Below, one piece after another: positions 42,423-51,661 of a stretch of 64,000 bases of DNA; position 1 is the stretch's first letter, and every line of letters begins with the position of its first letter. This DNA is from Sphingomonas sp. Leaf339. GTDB taxonomy: Bacteria > Pseudomonadota > Alphaproteobacteria > Sphingomonadales > Sphingomonadaceae. The stretch spans positions 124,001 through 188,000 of the forward strand of contig NZ_LMRS01000056.1 in the NCBI RefSeq assembly GCF_001426195.1, written 5' to 3'. The translations under genes and the position numbers were made by a program. The notes beneath the pieces were generated by a model. The model ran no database searches and was not told the origin of the DNA. It was given only the letters and a program-made list of their open reading frames with translations.

Positions 42423-44246
42423 TCAATCCGTATCGAACAGCGCCGCCAGTTGATCGATGATCGCCCCGCCCAGTTGCTCGGCATCCATGATCGTCACCGC
42501 CCGCGCATAATAACGCGTCACGTCGTGACCGATGCCGATCGCCACCAGTTCGACCGGGCTCTTCGATTCGATCCAGCCGATCACCTGTCGCAGATGCCGT
42601 TCCAGATAGCTGCCCGAGTTCACCGACAGCGTCGAATCGTCGACCGGCGCGCCGTCCGAGATCACCATCAGGATGCGCCGCTCCTCCGGCCGCGCGACAA
42701 GGCGGGCGTGCGCCCATAACAACGCCTCGCCGTCGATATTCTCCTTCAGCAACCCTTCGCGCATCATCAGGCCCAGCGCGTTGCGCGACCGCCGCCACGG
42801 TTCGTCGGCCTTCTTATAGACGATGTGCCGCGTGTCGTTCAGCCGCCCCGGCTGCACCGGCCGCCCCGCCGCCAGCCACGTCTCGCGGCTCTGTCCGCCC
42901 TTCCACGCGCGCGTCGTGAATCCGAGAATCTCGGTCTTGACCCCGCACCGCTCCAGCGTGCGCGCGAGGATATCGGCGGAAATCGCCGCGATCGAAATCG
43001 GCCGGCCGCGCATCGACCCCGAATTGTCGATCAGCAACGTCACCACCGTGTCGCGGAAATCGGTATCGCGCTCGACCTTGTAACTCAGCGACTGGCCAGG
43101 GCTGACGATCACCCGCGCCAGCCGGGCAGCATCGAGTAGCCCTTCTTCCTGATCGAAGTCCCAAGCTCGCGATTGCTGCGCCATCAATCGGCGCTGCAAC
43201 CGGTTCGCCAGCTTCGACACCGCCGACTGCAGATGCGCCAGTTGCTGGTCGAGATACCCGCGCAGCCGCGCCAGTTCCTCCGCATCGCACAGGTCGTCGG
43301 CGGTCACGACCTCGTCGAACTGCGTCGTCCATGGCTTGTAATCGAACTGCGGCCCCAGATCAGCGGCCGGGCGGTTGGGACGGACAGGCTGCATGCCTTC
43401 ATCGCCCTCGTCACCGGGTTCGCCGTCCATGTCGTCGGGCGAATCCTCGCCCTGCTCCTGGCTATCGCCGTCGTCATTGTCTGACTCGCGTTCCTCGCCG
43501 CGTGCCTCGACCTCGCCTTCGCCCTGCCCGCCTTCGTCTGCCTCGTCGGTTTCGTTGTCGGCTTGCTGCTCGTCCGTGCCTTCCTCGTCGCTACCGCCTT
43601 CGTCGGCCTCGTTCGGCTCCTGCTCACCCTCGATCAACTCAAGGTCCGCGAGCAACCGCGTCGCGAGCGCCTGAAACGCGCGCTGATCGTCCAGCGCCAG
43701 CGCCAGCGCAGACAGATCGACACGGCCGTCCACCCATTCACGCACCATCGCCAGCCCCGGCGCCGCGACCGATGGCGACTCGCGCCCGGTCAGCGCCTCG
43801 CGCACCATCAGCCCCAATGCGCTCGACAGCGGCACCTCCGCCTTCGACCGGGCGCGCGTGATCGGATCGCTCCGCATCCGTGCGTCGAGCGCATATGCCA
43901 GATTGTCGCCGATCCCGTCGTAACCCCGGCTGCCCAGCGCCTCGACCCGCGCCGTCTCGATCGCATCGTACACCGCCCGTGCCACCGGCTCCGCCGGCGC
44001 CGCCCGCTGATGAAGCGTCGCATCGTGCAGCCGCAGCCTGAGCGCGAACGAATCCGCAAAGCCCCGCGCCTCCGCCACCTGTTCGGGCGGCAGCGCGCGT
44101 GCCGGCATCGGCACCTTGATATGCTTGCCCGACTGCACCGGCGCATCGGCGGTGAACGCCAGTTCCACCTCCGGCTCGTTCGCCAACGCTCGCGCCGCGC
44201 CGCCCAGCACCGCCTTAAACCGGTCGAGAGGGGTTTCGTTCGCCAT
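42423..44246 (-). CDS. cobT: CobT, cobaltochelatase subunit
   Basis: 607 residues; the ATG overlaps the vapC stop by one base (TAATG). It has an N-terminal helical region, a long acidic Glu/Asp/Gly linker (about 215-300) and a C-terminal vWA domain with MIDAS DNSGS and [10 protein letters not shown]. With CobS and CobN (not here) it forms the aerobic cobaltochelatase inserting Co2+ into hydrogenobyrinate diamide. The domain plan parallels BchD at the left end of the window. cobS lies just upstream, separated by the vapBC pair. Confidence 0.95.
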   Translation of the reverse strand: MANETPLDRFKAVLGGAARALANEPEVELAFTADAPVQSGKHIKVPMPARALPPEQVAEARGFADSFALRLRLHDATLHQRAAPAEPVARAVYDAIETARVEALGSRGYDGIGDNLAYALDARMRSDPITRARSKAEVPLSSALGLMVREALTGRESPSVAAPGLAMVREWVDGRVDLSALALALDDQRAFQALATRLLADLELIEGEQEPNEADEGGSDEEGTDEQQADNETDEADEGGQGEGEVEARGEERESDNDDGDSQEQGEDSPDDMDGEPGDEGDEGMQPVRPNRPAADLGPQFDYKPWTTQFDEVVTADDLCDAEELARLRGYLDQQLAHLQSAVSKLANRLQRRLMAQQSRAWDFDQEEGLLDAARLARVIVSPGQSLSYKVERDTDFRDTVVTLLIDNSGSMRGRPISIAAISADILARTLERCGVKTEILGFTTRAWKGGQSRETWLAAGRPVQPGRLNDTRHIVYKKADEPWRRSRNALGLMMREGLLKENIDGEALLWAHARLVARPEERRILMVISDGAPVDDSTLSVNSGSYLERHLRQVIGWIESKSPVELVAIGIGHDVTRYYARAVTIMDAEQLGGAIIDQLAALFDTD

Positions 44247-44635
44247 TACCAGAGCACCTTGCAACCAAATCGGGCGATCTCGCGGTCGCGGGTAATTATC
44301 GTCAAATCACCAATCAGCGCCTGCGCGGCGATCATCCGGTCGAATGGATCGCGGTGAGTTCCCGGCAGATAACCCGCGCAAAGCGCATGTTCAGCCGTGA
44401 TCGACAGGGCCTCGAACCCGTTCGCTGCCATCAACAATGCATAATCCCGCGTGAAATTGTCGATCGACCGCAACTTGCCAGAATGCGTCTTGATGGCGAT
44501 TTCCCAAACACTCGCCACGCTGACCATGACGGTCGCGGCCTCGTCCGCCAGCGCCGCTCGCCCCTGCGCACCGAGGCGATTGGCATCCGTCCACCACCAT
44601 AACAGCGTATGCATGTCGAGCAGGAAGCGGTTCAC
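44246..44635 (-). CDS. vapC: VapC-type PIN-domain toxin
   Basis: 129 residues from a GTG that overlaps the antitoxin stop (GTGA). PIN-domain acidic residues are visible: Asp near the start ([12 protein letters not shown]), Glu in SVWEIAIK, and paired Asp in [13 protein letters not shown]. VapC toxins cleave tRNA or rRNA when not bound by their antitoxin. The stop overlaps the cobT ATG, placing a toxin-antitoxin pair inside the cobST operon. Confidence 0.9.
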   Translation of the reverse strand: MNRFLLDMHTLLWWWTDANRLGAQGRAALADEAATVMVSVASVWEIAIKTHSGKLRSIDNFTRDYALLMAANGFEALSITAEHALCAGYLPGTHRDPFDRMIAAQALIGDLTIITRDREIARFGCKVLW

Positions 44636-44913
44636 AAGCTGAACTTGTCCGGACCCTTGCCTTCCCAAAGCGCCAACTCCTCCTCCGGCATCGGGTCGAA
44701 CCACACCGAATCCGGGATCGGCCCCGTCAGCTTCAGTCCGCCCGGCACCCGTTTGGGCCGCGGCGTCGGTTCGATCGGCACGATCTTCGCCCATGGCGAA
44801 CCTGCCTTGGCCAGGATGATCTCCTCGCCGGCATGGGCACGGTCCATCAGCTTGGACAGGTTCGTTTTCGCCTCATGGACGTTGAACGTCTTCTGCGGAT
44901 CGGCCTCTGCCAT
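44632..44913 (-). CDS. vapB: VapB/Phd-YefM-type antitoxin
   Basis: 93 residues; the start is decided by GGAGGG five bases before the ATG at 44913. The N-terminus FNVHEAKTNLSKLMDRAHAGEEIILAK is a clear Phd/YefM DNA-binding fold, and the C-terminal part (PKRVPGGLKLTG) would wrap the toxin. A perfect palindrome lies 14 bases upstream and is its likely operator. Confidence 0.9.
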   Translation of the reverse strand: MAEADPQKTFNVHEAKTNLSKLMDRAHAGEEIILAKAGSPWAKIVPIEPTPRPKRVPGGLKLTGPIPDSVWFDPMPEEELALWEGKGPDKFSL

Positions 44914-44926
44914 CGCGCCCTCCATC

Positions 44927-44951
44927 GGTGGACTAAGTAAATTAGTCCACC
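44927..44951. promoter_or_regulatory. Palindrome upstream of vapB, likely operator
   Basis: GGTGGACTAA / TTAGTCCACC, perfect 10-bp arms with a five-base spacer, between cobS and vapB. Phd/YefM-type antitoxins autoregulate through such palindromes. It could also act as a weak terminator after cobS. Confidence 0.5.
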
Positions 44952-44958
44952 TTATGCC

Positions 44959-45963
44959 TCAAGTCTTGGACGCCACACTCTCCGGCAGATCCTTGCCGAA
45001 CACGCGCTGGTAATATTCAGCCACCAGCGACCGTTCCGCCTCGTCACACTTGTTCAGGAACGACAACCGGAAGGCGAAGCCGACATCGCCGAAGATCAAC
45101 GCATTCTGCGCCCAGGTGATGACGGTGCGCGGGCTCATCACGGTCGAGATATCGCCGTTGACGAAGCCCTTGCGCGTCAGGTCGGCGACGCGGACCATCG
45201 CGTCCACCGTCTTCTTGCCATCGGGCTTGTCGTATTCGCCCGACTTCGCCAGCACGATCTGCGCCTCGACCGCAGCGGGCAGATAGTTGAGCGTGACGAC
45301 GATGTTCCACCGGTCCATCTGGCCCTGATTGATCTGCTGCGTGCCGTGATACAGCCCACTAGTATCGCCCAGACCCACCGTGTTGGCGGTCGCGAATAGG
45401 CGGAACCACGGCGACGGCCGGATGACGCGGTTCTGGTCGAGCAGGGTCAGCTTGCCCTCCGTTTCCAGCACGCGCTGGATCACGAACATCACGTCGGGGC
45501 GGCCGGCGTCATATTCGTCGAACACCAGCGCCGTCGGCGTCTGCAACGCCCAGGGCAACAGACCCTCGCGGAACTCCGTCACCTGTTGCCCGTCACGCAG
45601 CACGATCGCATCGCGGCCGACCAGATCGATACGGCTGATATGCGCGTCCAGGTTAATGCGGATGCACGGCCAGTTCAGCCGCGCCGCCACCTGTTCGATA
45701 TGCGTCGACTTGCCGGTGCCGTGATAGCCCTGCACCATCACCCGCCGGTTGTGCGCGAAACCCGCCAGCACCGCCAGCGTCGTGTCCGCATCGAACACAT
45801 AGGCCGGATCGAGATCGGGTACGCGCTCGTCCGCCACCGAAAAGGCGGGAACCTGCATGTCGAGATCGATGCCGAACAGATCGCGCACCGACACCATCTT
45901 GTCGGGTGCGTCCAGGATCGTCGATTCGCGGCTGTCTGGCTGGGTATTGGGAATGTCGGTCAT
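44959..45963 (-). CDS. cobS: CobS, cobaltochelatase AAA+ subunit
   Basis: 334 residues from the ATG at 45963, with AGAGG upstream. AAA+ ATPase with Walker [10 protein letters not shown], Walker [11 protein letters not shown] and sensor segment [13 protein letters not shown]. It powers cobalt insertion with CobT and CobN in aerobic cobalamin synthesis. The N-terminal [20 protein letters not shown] is typical of CobS. Standard family length. First gene of the cob run; the HxlR gene upstream is on the same strand. Confidence 0.95.
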   Translation of the reverse strand: MTDIPNTQPDSRESTILDAPDKMVSVRDLFGIDLDMQVPAFSVADERVPDLDPAYVFDADTTLAVLAGFAHNRRVMVQGYHGTGKSTHIEQVAARLNWPCIRINLDAHISRIDLVGRDAIVLRDGQQVTEFREGLLPWALQTPTALVFDEYDAGRPDVMFVIQRVLETEGKLTLLDQNRVIRPSPWFRLFATANTVGLGDTSGLYHGTQQINQGQMDRWNIVVTLNYLPAAVEAQIVLAKSGEYDKPDGKKTVDAMVRVADLTRKGFVNGDISTVMSPRTVITWAQNALIFGDVGFAFRLSFLNKCDEAERSLVAEYYQRVFGKDLPESVASKT

Positions 45964-46007
45964 TGTGCCTCTTTGCGTCCCCAACGCGTTAACGCAAGCG
46001 ACGGTCC

Positions 46008-46721
46008 CTACTCAATGTGACCTTCGTTACCGATCTTGGCCGGCAGCGCGAACAGATCGGCGAACCGTTCGGCCAGCGCGCGGTCGCCGGTTATCCGCAT
46101 CGTCCCTTCCGCCTCCGCCGCCGCGATCGGCCGCTTGACGTAGATCCACACCGCCAGCGTCGTTGGATCGGTGTCGATCGTCACGTCCACGCCCATCGGC
46201 TCACCCCGCACGATCGCCAGATCGTCCGCCGTCACCCGCGCCACGAACCGGTCGCTGCCCAGCCGGAAACCGATTGTCGCCCCCGCCAGCGCCCGCGCCT
46301 TGTCCCGGTCGACCATCGTCCGGAGCGACAGCATCGCCGACGCTGGCGACAGCGGCAACGTGGGATCATGCGCGGGCGATCGCGTCGCCCAGCGGCCCAT
46401 CGTCTGCAGCACCGGCTCGATCTCATAGCCCCACGACGTCAGTTCATACACCTGCGCGCCGGCCGGCGGCGACAGCCGGCGCCGGATCAGCATGCCCGCC
46501 CGTTCCAGGTTTTCCAGGCGCTGCGTCAGCACATTGGCGCTGACCCCGGTCAGATGCGCCTTGATCTCACCGAACCGCCGCGGCCCGAACATCAATTCGC
46601 GCAGCACCAGCAACGACCAGCGTTCGCCGACGAACTCCAGCGCCATCGCAGTGCCGCACGCGTCGTCATACCAGCGGCGCCGACCGCCGGATTCTTCCTT
46701 GATTATCTTTTCTGACTTCAT
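46008..46721 (-). CDS. HxlR-family transcriptional regulator with SCP2-like tail
   Basis: 237 residues. The HxlR winged helix occupies about 15-115 ([46 protein letters not shown]). The remainder resembles a sterol-carrier-like ligand-binding domain (about 130-230, [17 protein letters not shown], then [12 protein letters not shown]). HxlR regulators respond to electrophiles or aldehydes. It is divergent from the VOC/GST cassette, which it probably controls across the 63-bp gap. Confidence 0.85.
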   Translation of the reverse strand: MKSEKIIKEESGGRRRWYDDACGTAMALEFVGERWSLLVLRELMFGPRRFGEIKAHLTGVSANVLTQRLENLERAGMLIRRRLSPPAGAQVYELTSWGYEIEPVLQTMGRWATRSPAHDPTLPLSPASAMLSLRTMVDRDKARALAGATIGFRLGSDRFVARVTADDLAIVRGEPMGVDVTIDTDPTTLAVWIYVKRPIAAAEAEGTMRITGDRALAERFADLFALPAKIGNEGHIE

Positions 46722-46784
46722 GGTTGTTTTTTATAACTTAATCCGTCATGAAAGGCAAACAGTGAGTCGCCAAGGAGATGAGCG

Positions 46785-47219
46785 ATGACGAAAATGATCT
46801 TCGTGAACCTGCCCGTCGCGGACGTCGCCGCCTCGACCGCTTTTTACAAGGCGATCGGCATGGAACAGAACATGATGTTCTCGAATGACCAGGCCGCCGC
46901 GATGAACTGGTCGGACACGATCCACGTCATGCTGCTGGACCGCCCGTTCTACGCCACCTTCACCAAGAAACGGATCATAGACGCCCGTACCGACAGCGGC
47001 GCGCTGTTCGCTTTGTCGTTCGACAACCGCGACGCGGTGGACGCGATCACCCAGGCGGCACTCGCCGCCGGCGGCCGCGAACTGCACGACCCCGAAGACA
47101 TGGGCTATATGTACAGCCGCGCCTTCGAAGATCCCGATGGCCATGGTTGGGGGCCGTTCTTTATGGATATGGCCGCCGCAGCCGAGGCCATGCCATCCGC
47201 CCAACCGACGGCGGCGTGA
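46785..47219 (+). CDS. VOC-family (glyoxalase-like) protein
   Basis: 144 residues with AAGGAGATG upstream. The beta-alpha-beta-beta-beta start (MIFVNLPVADVAASTAFYKAIG) and the closing RAFEDPDGHGWGPFFMD fit the vicinal-oxygen-chelate fold used by glyoxalase I and related enzymes. Metal ligands are plausible (Glu in FEDPDGH) but not certain. First gene of the HxlR-linked cassette. Confidence 0.85.
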   Translation: MTKMIFVNLPVADVAASTAFYKAIGMEQNMMFSNDQAAAMNWSDTIHVMLLDRPFYATFTKKRIIDARTDSGALFALSFDNRDAVDAITQAALAAGGRELHDPEDMGYMYSRAFEDPDGHGWGPFFMDMAAAAEAMPSAQPTAA

Positions 47220-47220
47220 C

Positions 47221-47325
47221 ATGCGCGTGCTGAATCCCTTCGCCACGGGCCTGGCCGCCTTCGCGCTGACCGCCCTCGCCATCCTCAGCCGCGCCAGCCT
47301 CACCCGCTCCGCGCCCTTCGTGTGA
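47221..47325 (+). CDS. Possible 34-residue membrane peptide
   Basis: Starts one base after the VOC gene. Hydrophobic centre (TGLAAFALTALAILSRA) with Arg on both sides, so it could form one membrane helix. No family or own ribosome site is seen; translation would depend on coupling. Confidence 0.3.
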   Translation: MRVLNPFATGLAAFALTALAILSRASLTRSAPFV

Positions 47326-47438
47326 AGGCAATCCCGCCGCCCGCTTGCAACCGACAGCCGGTTCGGCCTCTATACCGCGTCGTTGGAATGACTGTCATCG
47401 CCAGGGGAAATACGAACCAACGATAAAGGAGAGAGAGG

Positions 47439-48155
47439 ATGACCGATCGTCCCGTCATCACCGCGTTCGACTGGGTGCCCGATTTCGCCCGTGGCCAGGT
47501 CCGCGACCTGCGCGTCCGCTGGGCGCTCGAGGAAGTCGGTCAACCCTACATCGTCCGTTATCTGGCGCAGGGCGCGCAGAAACAGCCACCCCACCGCACC
47601 TGCCAGCCCTTCGGCCAGGTGCCGACATATGAGGCCGGCGACCTCGTCCTCTTCGAATCGGGTGCCATCGTGCTGCACATCGCCGAGGCGCATCCCGGCA
47701 TCCTGCTCCCCGACGACCCCGCCGCCCGATCGCGCGCGATCGAATGGATGTTCGCGGCGCTCAACACCGTCGAGCCGCCGATCATGGAACACGCCATCGC
47801 CACGTTGTCCGAACGCGGCAAGCCATGGTCCGCACCCCGCCTGCCCGCCGTCCGTTTGCGCATCGACGAGCGGCTCGGTGAGCTGGCGCGGCGGCTGGGC
47901 GACCGGACATGGCTGGACGGGGATCGCTTCATCGCCGGCGACCTGTTGATGGTCGCGGTGCTGCGCATCGTATCCGGCGACGGCATGCTGGCGCCCCACC
48001 CCAACCTTGCCGCCTATGTCGCACGCGGCGAGGCACGACCCGCCTTCGCCCGCGCGATGGCCGATCAACTCGCCGGCTTCACCGGCTCGCCACCACCCGG
48101 CTTCGCCGAATGGCTGAAAAGCCAGCAGCTGCAACAGGAAGGAACCGCCGCATGA
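47439..48155 (+). CDS. Glutathione S-transferase family protein
   Basis: 238 residues. The thioredoxin-like N-domain shows RVRWALEEVGQPYIVRYL, then FGQVPTYEAGDLVLFESGAIVLHIAE (the cis-Pro and glutathione-binding SES-like step). The helical C-domain ends with FIAGDLLMVAVLRIV. It likely conjugates glutathione to electrophiles. It overlaps the next gene by four bases (ATGA), in the HxlR-linked run. Confidence 0.9.
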   Translation: MTDRPVITAFDWVPDFARGQVRDLRVRWALEEVGQPYIVRYLAQGAQKQPPHRTCQPFGQVPTYEAGDLVLFESGAIVLHIAEAHPGILLPDDPAARSRAIEWMFAALNTVEPPIMEHAIATLSERGKPWSAPRLPAVRLRIDERLGELARRLGDRTWLDGDRFIAGDLLMVAVLRIVSGDGMLAPHPNLAAYVARGEARPAFARAMADQLAGFTGSPPPGFAEWLKSQQLQQEGTAA

Positions 48156-48871
48156 CCTATGTCGAGGGATTCGTCACCGCGGTGCCGACCGCGAACAAAC
48201 AGGCGTATATCGACCACGCTCATGTCGCCGCGCCGCTGCTGCGCGAATTCGGCGCGATCCGCCTTGTCGAAAACTGGGGCGACGATGTGCCGGACGGCAA
48301 GATCAACGATTTCCGCCGTGCCGTCCTGACAAAGGAGGACGAGACCGTCCTGTTTTCATGGATCGAATATCCCGATCGCGCGACCCGCGACGGCGCAATC
48401 GAGCGGATGATGACCGACCCGCGCATGAAGGATCTGGCGGTCGAGATCCCGTTCGATGCCAGCCGCATGATCTTCGGCGGTTTCACGGCCGAGGTCGAGG
48501 ATGGCGCATCAGCCGATACGCAATATGTCGATGGCTTCGTCCTCCCCGTCCCACCGGGTCGCAAGGACGCCTATTTCGACATGGCCCGCCGCGCCTCCGC
48601 CGTCTTCCGCGATCACGGCGCCACCCGCGTCGTGGAGGCATGGGGCGACGACGTGCCGCTCGGCAAGGTCACCGATTTCGCCACCGCCGCCCATGCTCGC
48701 GATGACGAGGTCGTCGTCTATGCCTGGGTCGAATGGCCGTCGAAAGCGGTGCGCGACGCCGGCATGGCGGCGGTGATGACGGACGACCGAATGCAGACAC
48801 CCCCCGCCGACATGCCGTTCGACGGCCAGCGCATGATCTATGGCGGCTTCGCCACCATCCTCGAGGTATAA
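48152..48871 (+). CDS. Tandem DUF1428 protein
   Basis: 239 residues made of two DUF1428 units. Unit 1: YVEGFVTAVPTANKQAYID...WGDDVPDGKINDF...FDASRMIFGGF. Unit 2 repeats it: YVDGFVLPVPPGRKDAYFD...WGDDVPLGKVTDF...FDGQRMIYGGF. Single-unit DUF1428 proteins are about 117 residues and dimeric; here one chain provides both halves. Function unknown, with a ferredoxin-like (dimeric alpha-beta barrel) fold expected. Confidence 0.9.
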   Translation: MTYVEGFVTAVPTANKQAYIDHAHVAAPLLREFGAIRLVENWGDDVPDGKINDFRRAVLTKEDETVLFSWIEYPDRATRDGAIERMMTDPRMKDLAVEIPFDASRMIFGGFTAEVEDGASADTQYVDGFVLPVPPGRKDAYFDMARRASAVFRDHGATRVVEAWGDDVPLGKVTDFATAAHARDDEVVVYAWVEWPSKAVRDAGMAAVMTDDRMQTPPADMPFDGQRMIYGGFATILEV

Positions 48872-48884
48872 AGGGAAAAGGCAC

Positions 48885-49670
48885 ATGACCACGCCCGCAG
48901 GAACCCCTGTCTGGTTCGAACTGAACACCCCCGATGTGGCCGCCGCGCAAGACTTTTATGCCGCCGTCACCGGCTGGACCGTCGCAGCCTCGCCGATGCC
49001 GGAACATGGCGGCTATCTGATCGCCACCGCCCCCGATGGCGACGCGATCGCCGGCATGATGACCCCGCCGCCCGGCGCCCCCGCAATGCCTGGCTGGGCA
49101 ACCTATTTCGCCAGCGACGACGTCGACGCCACCGTCGCGGCGACGAAGGAACGGGGCGGCGCGCTGCGATTCGGACCGATGGACATTCCGCATATCGGCC
49201 GCTTCGCCATCCTCGCCGATCCGCAGGGCGTCACGTTCGTCGTGATGAAGGGCGACAGCCCGGAACCCGCGACCGCGTTCAAACAGGCCCCGAACCAGTT
49301 CGGCCACGGCGTCTGGATCGAACTCGCCACGCCTGATCCCGACGCCGCGATCGAATTCTACGGATCGCTGTTCGGCTGGGGGAAACAGGGTGCGATAGCG
49401 ATGGGCGAGATGGGCGAGTACACCTTCATCGGCCGCGACGGCGAAGCGCCGCCGGGCGCCGTCATGTCGAGCGCGACCACCGGTGCACCGGCGCGCTGGA
49501 ACAGCTATATCCTCGTCCCCGATATCGACACCGCCATCGCCACTGCGACGGGCAAGGGCGGCACGTTGATCCAGGGACCGGACCCGATTCCCGGCGGCGA
49601 TTATTCCGCCAACATCACCGATCCGCACGGATCGCAACTCGGGCTGGTCGGCTCGCGAAAGGCGGCGTGA
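48885..49670 (+). CDS. Two-domain VOC-family protein
   Basis: 261 residues from the ATG at 48885. Two VOC units are visible: PVWFELNTPDVAAAQDFYAAVTGW and, after about residue 135, GHGVWIELATPDPDAAIEFYGSLFGW. Proteins of this two-unit type are common next to GST and PhnB-like genes and may act on aromatic or methylglyoxal-like substrates. The stop overlaps the next start (TGATG). Confidence 0.88.
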   Translation: MTTPAGTPVWFELNTPDVAAAQDFYAAVTGWTVAASPMPEHGGYLIATAPDGDAIAGMMTPPPGAPAMPGWATYFASDDVDATVAATKERGGALRFGPMDIPHIGRFAILADPQGVTFVVMKGDSPEPATAFKQAPNQFGHGVWIELATPDPDAAIEFYGSLFGWGKQGAIAMGEMGEYTFIGRDGEAPPGAVMSSATTGAPARWNSYILVPDIDTAIATATGKGGTLIQGPDPIPGGDYSANITDPHGSQLGLVGSRKAA

Positions 49671-50155
49671 TGGCCCGCATCACCCCCTGCCTGTGGTTCG
49701 ATGGCGATGCGGAGGCGGCCGCGACCTTTTATGCCGCCACCTTTCCCGACAGTCGCATCGACGCCGTCCACCGCGCCCCCGGCGATTATCCCGCCGGCAA
49801 GCAGGGCGACGTGCTGACGGTCGAATTCACCGTCCTCGGCCTGTCGTTCCTTGGCCTGAACGCCGGCCCGCATTTCCGCTTCAACGAAGCGGTGTCGTTC
49901 CAGGTGCACACCAACGATCAGGCCGAAACCGATCGCTATTGGCACGCCATCGTCGACAATGGCGGCAGCGCGAGCCAGTGCAGCTGGTGCAAGGATCGCT
50001 GGGGCCTGTCGTGGCAGATTGTCCCCCGCGCCCTCACCGCCGCCCTCGCCGATCCCGATCGCGCCGCCGCGTCCCGCGCCTTCACCGCGATGATGACCAT
50101 GACCAAGATCGACGTCGCCGCGATCGAGGCCGCCCGTCACGGAGAACCCGCATGA
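49670..50155 (+). CDS. PhnB-like VOC protein (3-demethylubiquinone methyltransferase-like family)
   Basis: 161 residues. ITPCLWFDGDAEAAATFYAATFPDSRI at the start and CSWCKDRWGLSWQIVPRAL later are hallmarks of the PhnB-type VOC family (Pfam name 3-dmu-9_3-mt; that enzymatic label is historical and unlikely to be correct). Probably a small-molecule-binding or detoxification protein. The ATG at 49670 overlaps the upstream stop; the next gene overlaps its own. Confidence 0.88.
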   Translation: MARITPCLWFDGDAEAAATFYAATFPDSRIDAVHRAPGDYPAGKQGDVLTVEFTVLGLSFLGLNAGPHFRFNEAVSFQVHTNDQAETDRYWHAIVDNGGSASQCSWCKDRWGLSWQIVPRALTAALADPDRAAASRAFTAMMTMTKIDVAAIEAARHGEPA

Positions 50156-50607
50156 CCGACACCTACGACCTGTCGATCACCCGCCTGATCGACGCCCCCG
50201 TCGACGCCGTCTGGCGCGCCTGGACCGAACACACCGCCGACTGGTTCTGCCCGCGGCCGTGGACGGCGAAGTTTCACGTCATGGACCTGCGACCCGGCGG
50301 CCGGTCATCGATCACGATGAGCGGCCCGAACGGCGAGCAGAACGATCTGGAGGGCGTCTATCTAGAGGTAATTCCCCACCGCCTGATCGTCTCCACCGAC
50401 GCATTCCGCACCGGCTGGCATCCGCAAGGCCCCTTCATGGTCCGCGTTGACGAGTTCGCCGACGAAGCCGGCCAGACCCGCTACACCGCCACCGCCCGCC
50501 ACTGGACCGCCGAGGCCCGCGACAACCACGCCGCGATGGGCTTCGACGCCGGCTGGAACGCCGCGACCGATCAGTTGGAGGAGGTGGCCAGGCGGCTGGC
50601 GAGTTGA
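50152..50607 (+). CDS. SRPBCC/AHSA1 family protein
   Basis: 151 residues. TRLIDAPVDAVWRAWTE at the N-terminus, WTAKFHVMDLRPGG and the closing helix GFDAGWNAATDQLEEVARRL fit the START-like AHSA1 fold with a hydrophobic cavity. It is likely a ligand-binding partner in the cassette. The gene is followed by a long inverted repeat. Confidence 0.88.
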   Translation: MTDTYDLSITRLIDAPVDAVWRAWTEHTADWFCPRPWTAKFHVMDLRPGGRSSITMSGPNGEQNDLEGVYLEVIPHRLIVSTDAFRTGWHPQGPFMVRVDEFADEAGQTRYTATARHWTAEARDNHAAMGFDAGWNAATDQLEEVARRLAS

Positions 50608-50617
50608 CGCGCCCGCA

Positions 50618-50711
50618 TGTTCCTCGGCGAAGGCCGGGGTCCAGTTGGGAAGGCCGTCGCAATATATCACAGCCGTTCACCCAACTGGACCCCGGCCTTC
50701 GCCGGGGAACA
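50618..50711. repeat. 32-bp near-perfect inverted repeat between convergent genes
   Basis: Arms 50618-50649 and 50680-50711 agree at 31 of 32 positions (core GGCGAAGGCCGGGGTCCAGT) around a 30-base spacer, forming a strong hairpin for both convergent genes. GC-rich spacers of this wording recur in sphingomonad and caulobacter genomes; no transposase is associated. Confidence 0.75.
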
Positions 50712-50712
50712 G

Positions 50713-51321
50713 CTATGCAAACGCCGGCGCCTGCCGCAACTGTTGATACGCATCGATCACCCCGCGCAGTGCCGCCTCGTGGCTCCGGTCACCACCGTTG
50801 CGATCGGGATGAAATTTCCGCACCAGCTCCGAATAGCGTTTCCGCAATGCCGCCCGGTCCGCGCTCGCCGGCAATCCCAGCACCTTCAGGCTGGCGCGAT
50901 CCTGACCCGAGAGCGGCTTGCCATCGGTTCGTTCCGGCGCGACCTCGCGCCGGAACCGGGCGCCGATCGCGTCGAGCGGATCGGAATAATCCGACCAGCG
51001 CGGCCCCTGATCCCCCGCGCCCGCCCGCGCGAAGGCGCGCGTCTCACGCTCCCACCCGGCCAGCGGTCGTTGCGCGTCATGGATTTCGTCAGCGGTCATC
51101 CCGTCGAAGAAATTATACCGGCTGTTGAATGCACGGACATGCTCCAGGCACATCCAGCGGAACTGCGGCGGCCCGCCGCCGTCGCCCGCACCCTCCAGCG
51201 GCGGCGCGCGGAATTCGCCCGGCTCCGGGCAGCCCTCCACCGCGCACGGCCGGCCGTTCGCCTCGACGCGGCCATGGAACCGCGCCGCCGGGCGTTCCTT
51301 CCTGTCACTGCTACCGGCCAC
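50713..51321 (-). CDS. J-domain (DnaJ-like) molecular chaperone
   Basis: 202 residues from a GTG at 51321, with AAGGGG upstream. The C-terminal J domain has LGLPASADRAALRKRYSELV and the HPD motif in KFHPDRNGG. The N-terminus has a Cys pattern (CAVEGCPEPGEFRAP, then WMCLEHVRAFN), probably a small zinc site. It is usually found beside bolA, cobS and cobT in Alphaproteobacteria, but here the cob genes are 4.7 kb away. Co-chaperone for DnaK or Hsc70-type proteins. Confidence 0.88.
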   Translation of the reverse strand: MAGSSDRKERPAARFHGRVEANGRPCAVEGCPEPGEFRAPPLEGAGDGGGPPQFRWMCLEHVRAFNSRYNFFDGMTADEIHDAQRPLAGWERETRAFARAGAGDQGPRWSDYSDPLDAIGARFRREVAPERTDGKPLSGQDRASLKVLGLPASADRAALRKRYSELVRKFHPDRNGGDRSHEAALRGVIDAYQQLRQAPAFA

Positions 51322-51357
51322 ATCGCCCCTTCGTGCAAAAGCGGCTATATAGGCGTG

Positions 51358-51642
51358 ATGACCGATACCGCCACCGAACCGCTCGACGTAACCATCGCGC
51401 ATCGCCTGCAAACCGCCCTGGCGCCCTCACATCTCGCCGTGTCGAACGACAGCGCGCAGCATCGCGGCCATATGGGCGACGACGGCACCGGTGAGACGCA
51501 TTTCAGCGTCGATGTCGTCAGCAACGCCTTTGCCGGCCTGAATCGCGTCGCCCGGCAAAGACTGGTGAACAACGCGCTCGCCGATCTGTTGAGCACGCGC
51601 ATTCACGCACTGGCGATGCGCACCCGCGCGCCGGGCGAATAG
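51358..51642 (+). CDS. bolA: BolA family protein
   Basis: 94 residues. HLAVSNDSAQHRGHMGDDGTGETHFSVDVVSNAFAGLNRVARQRL contains the BolA class II KH-like core with the conserved His after the loop and the [F]xGxxxVxRHR-like RVARQRLVN. It works with monothiol glutaredoxins in iron-sulphur trafficking. Divergent from the J-domain gene, sharing a 36-bp spacer. Confidence 0.93.
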   Translation: MTDTATEPLDVTIAHRLQTALAPSHLAVSNDSAQHRGHMGDDGTGETHFSVDVVSNAFAGLNRVARQRLVNNALADLLSTRIHALAMRTRAPGE

Positions 51643-51661
51643 CAAGCGGGGGGATCGATCG

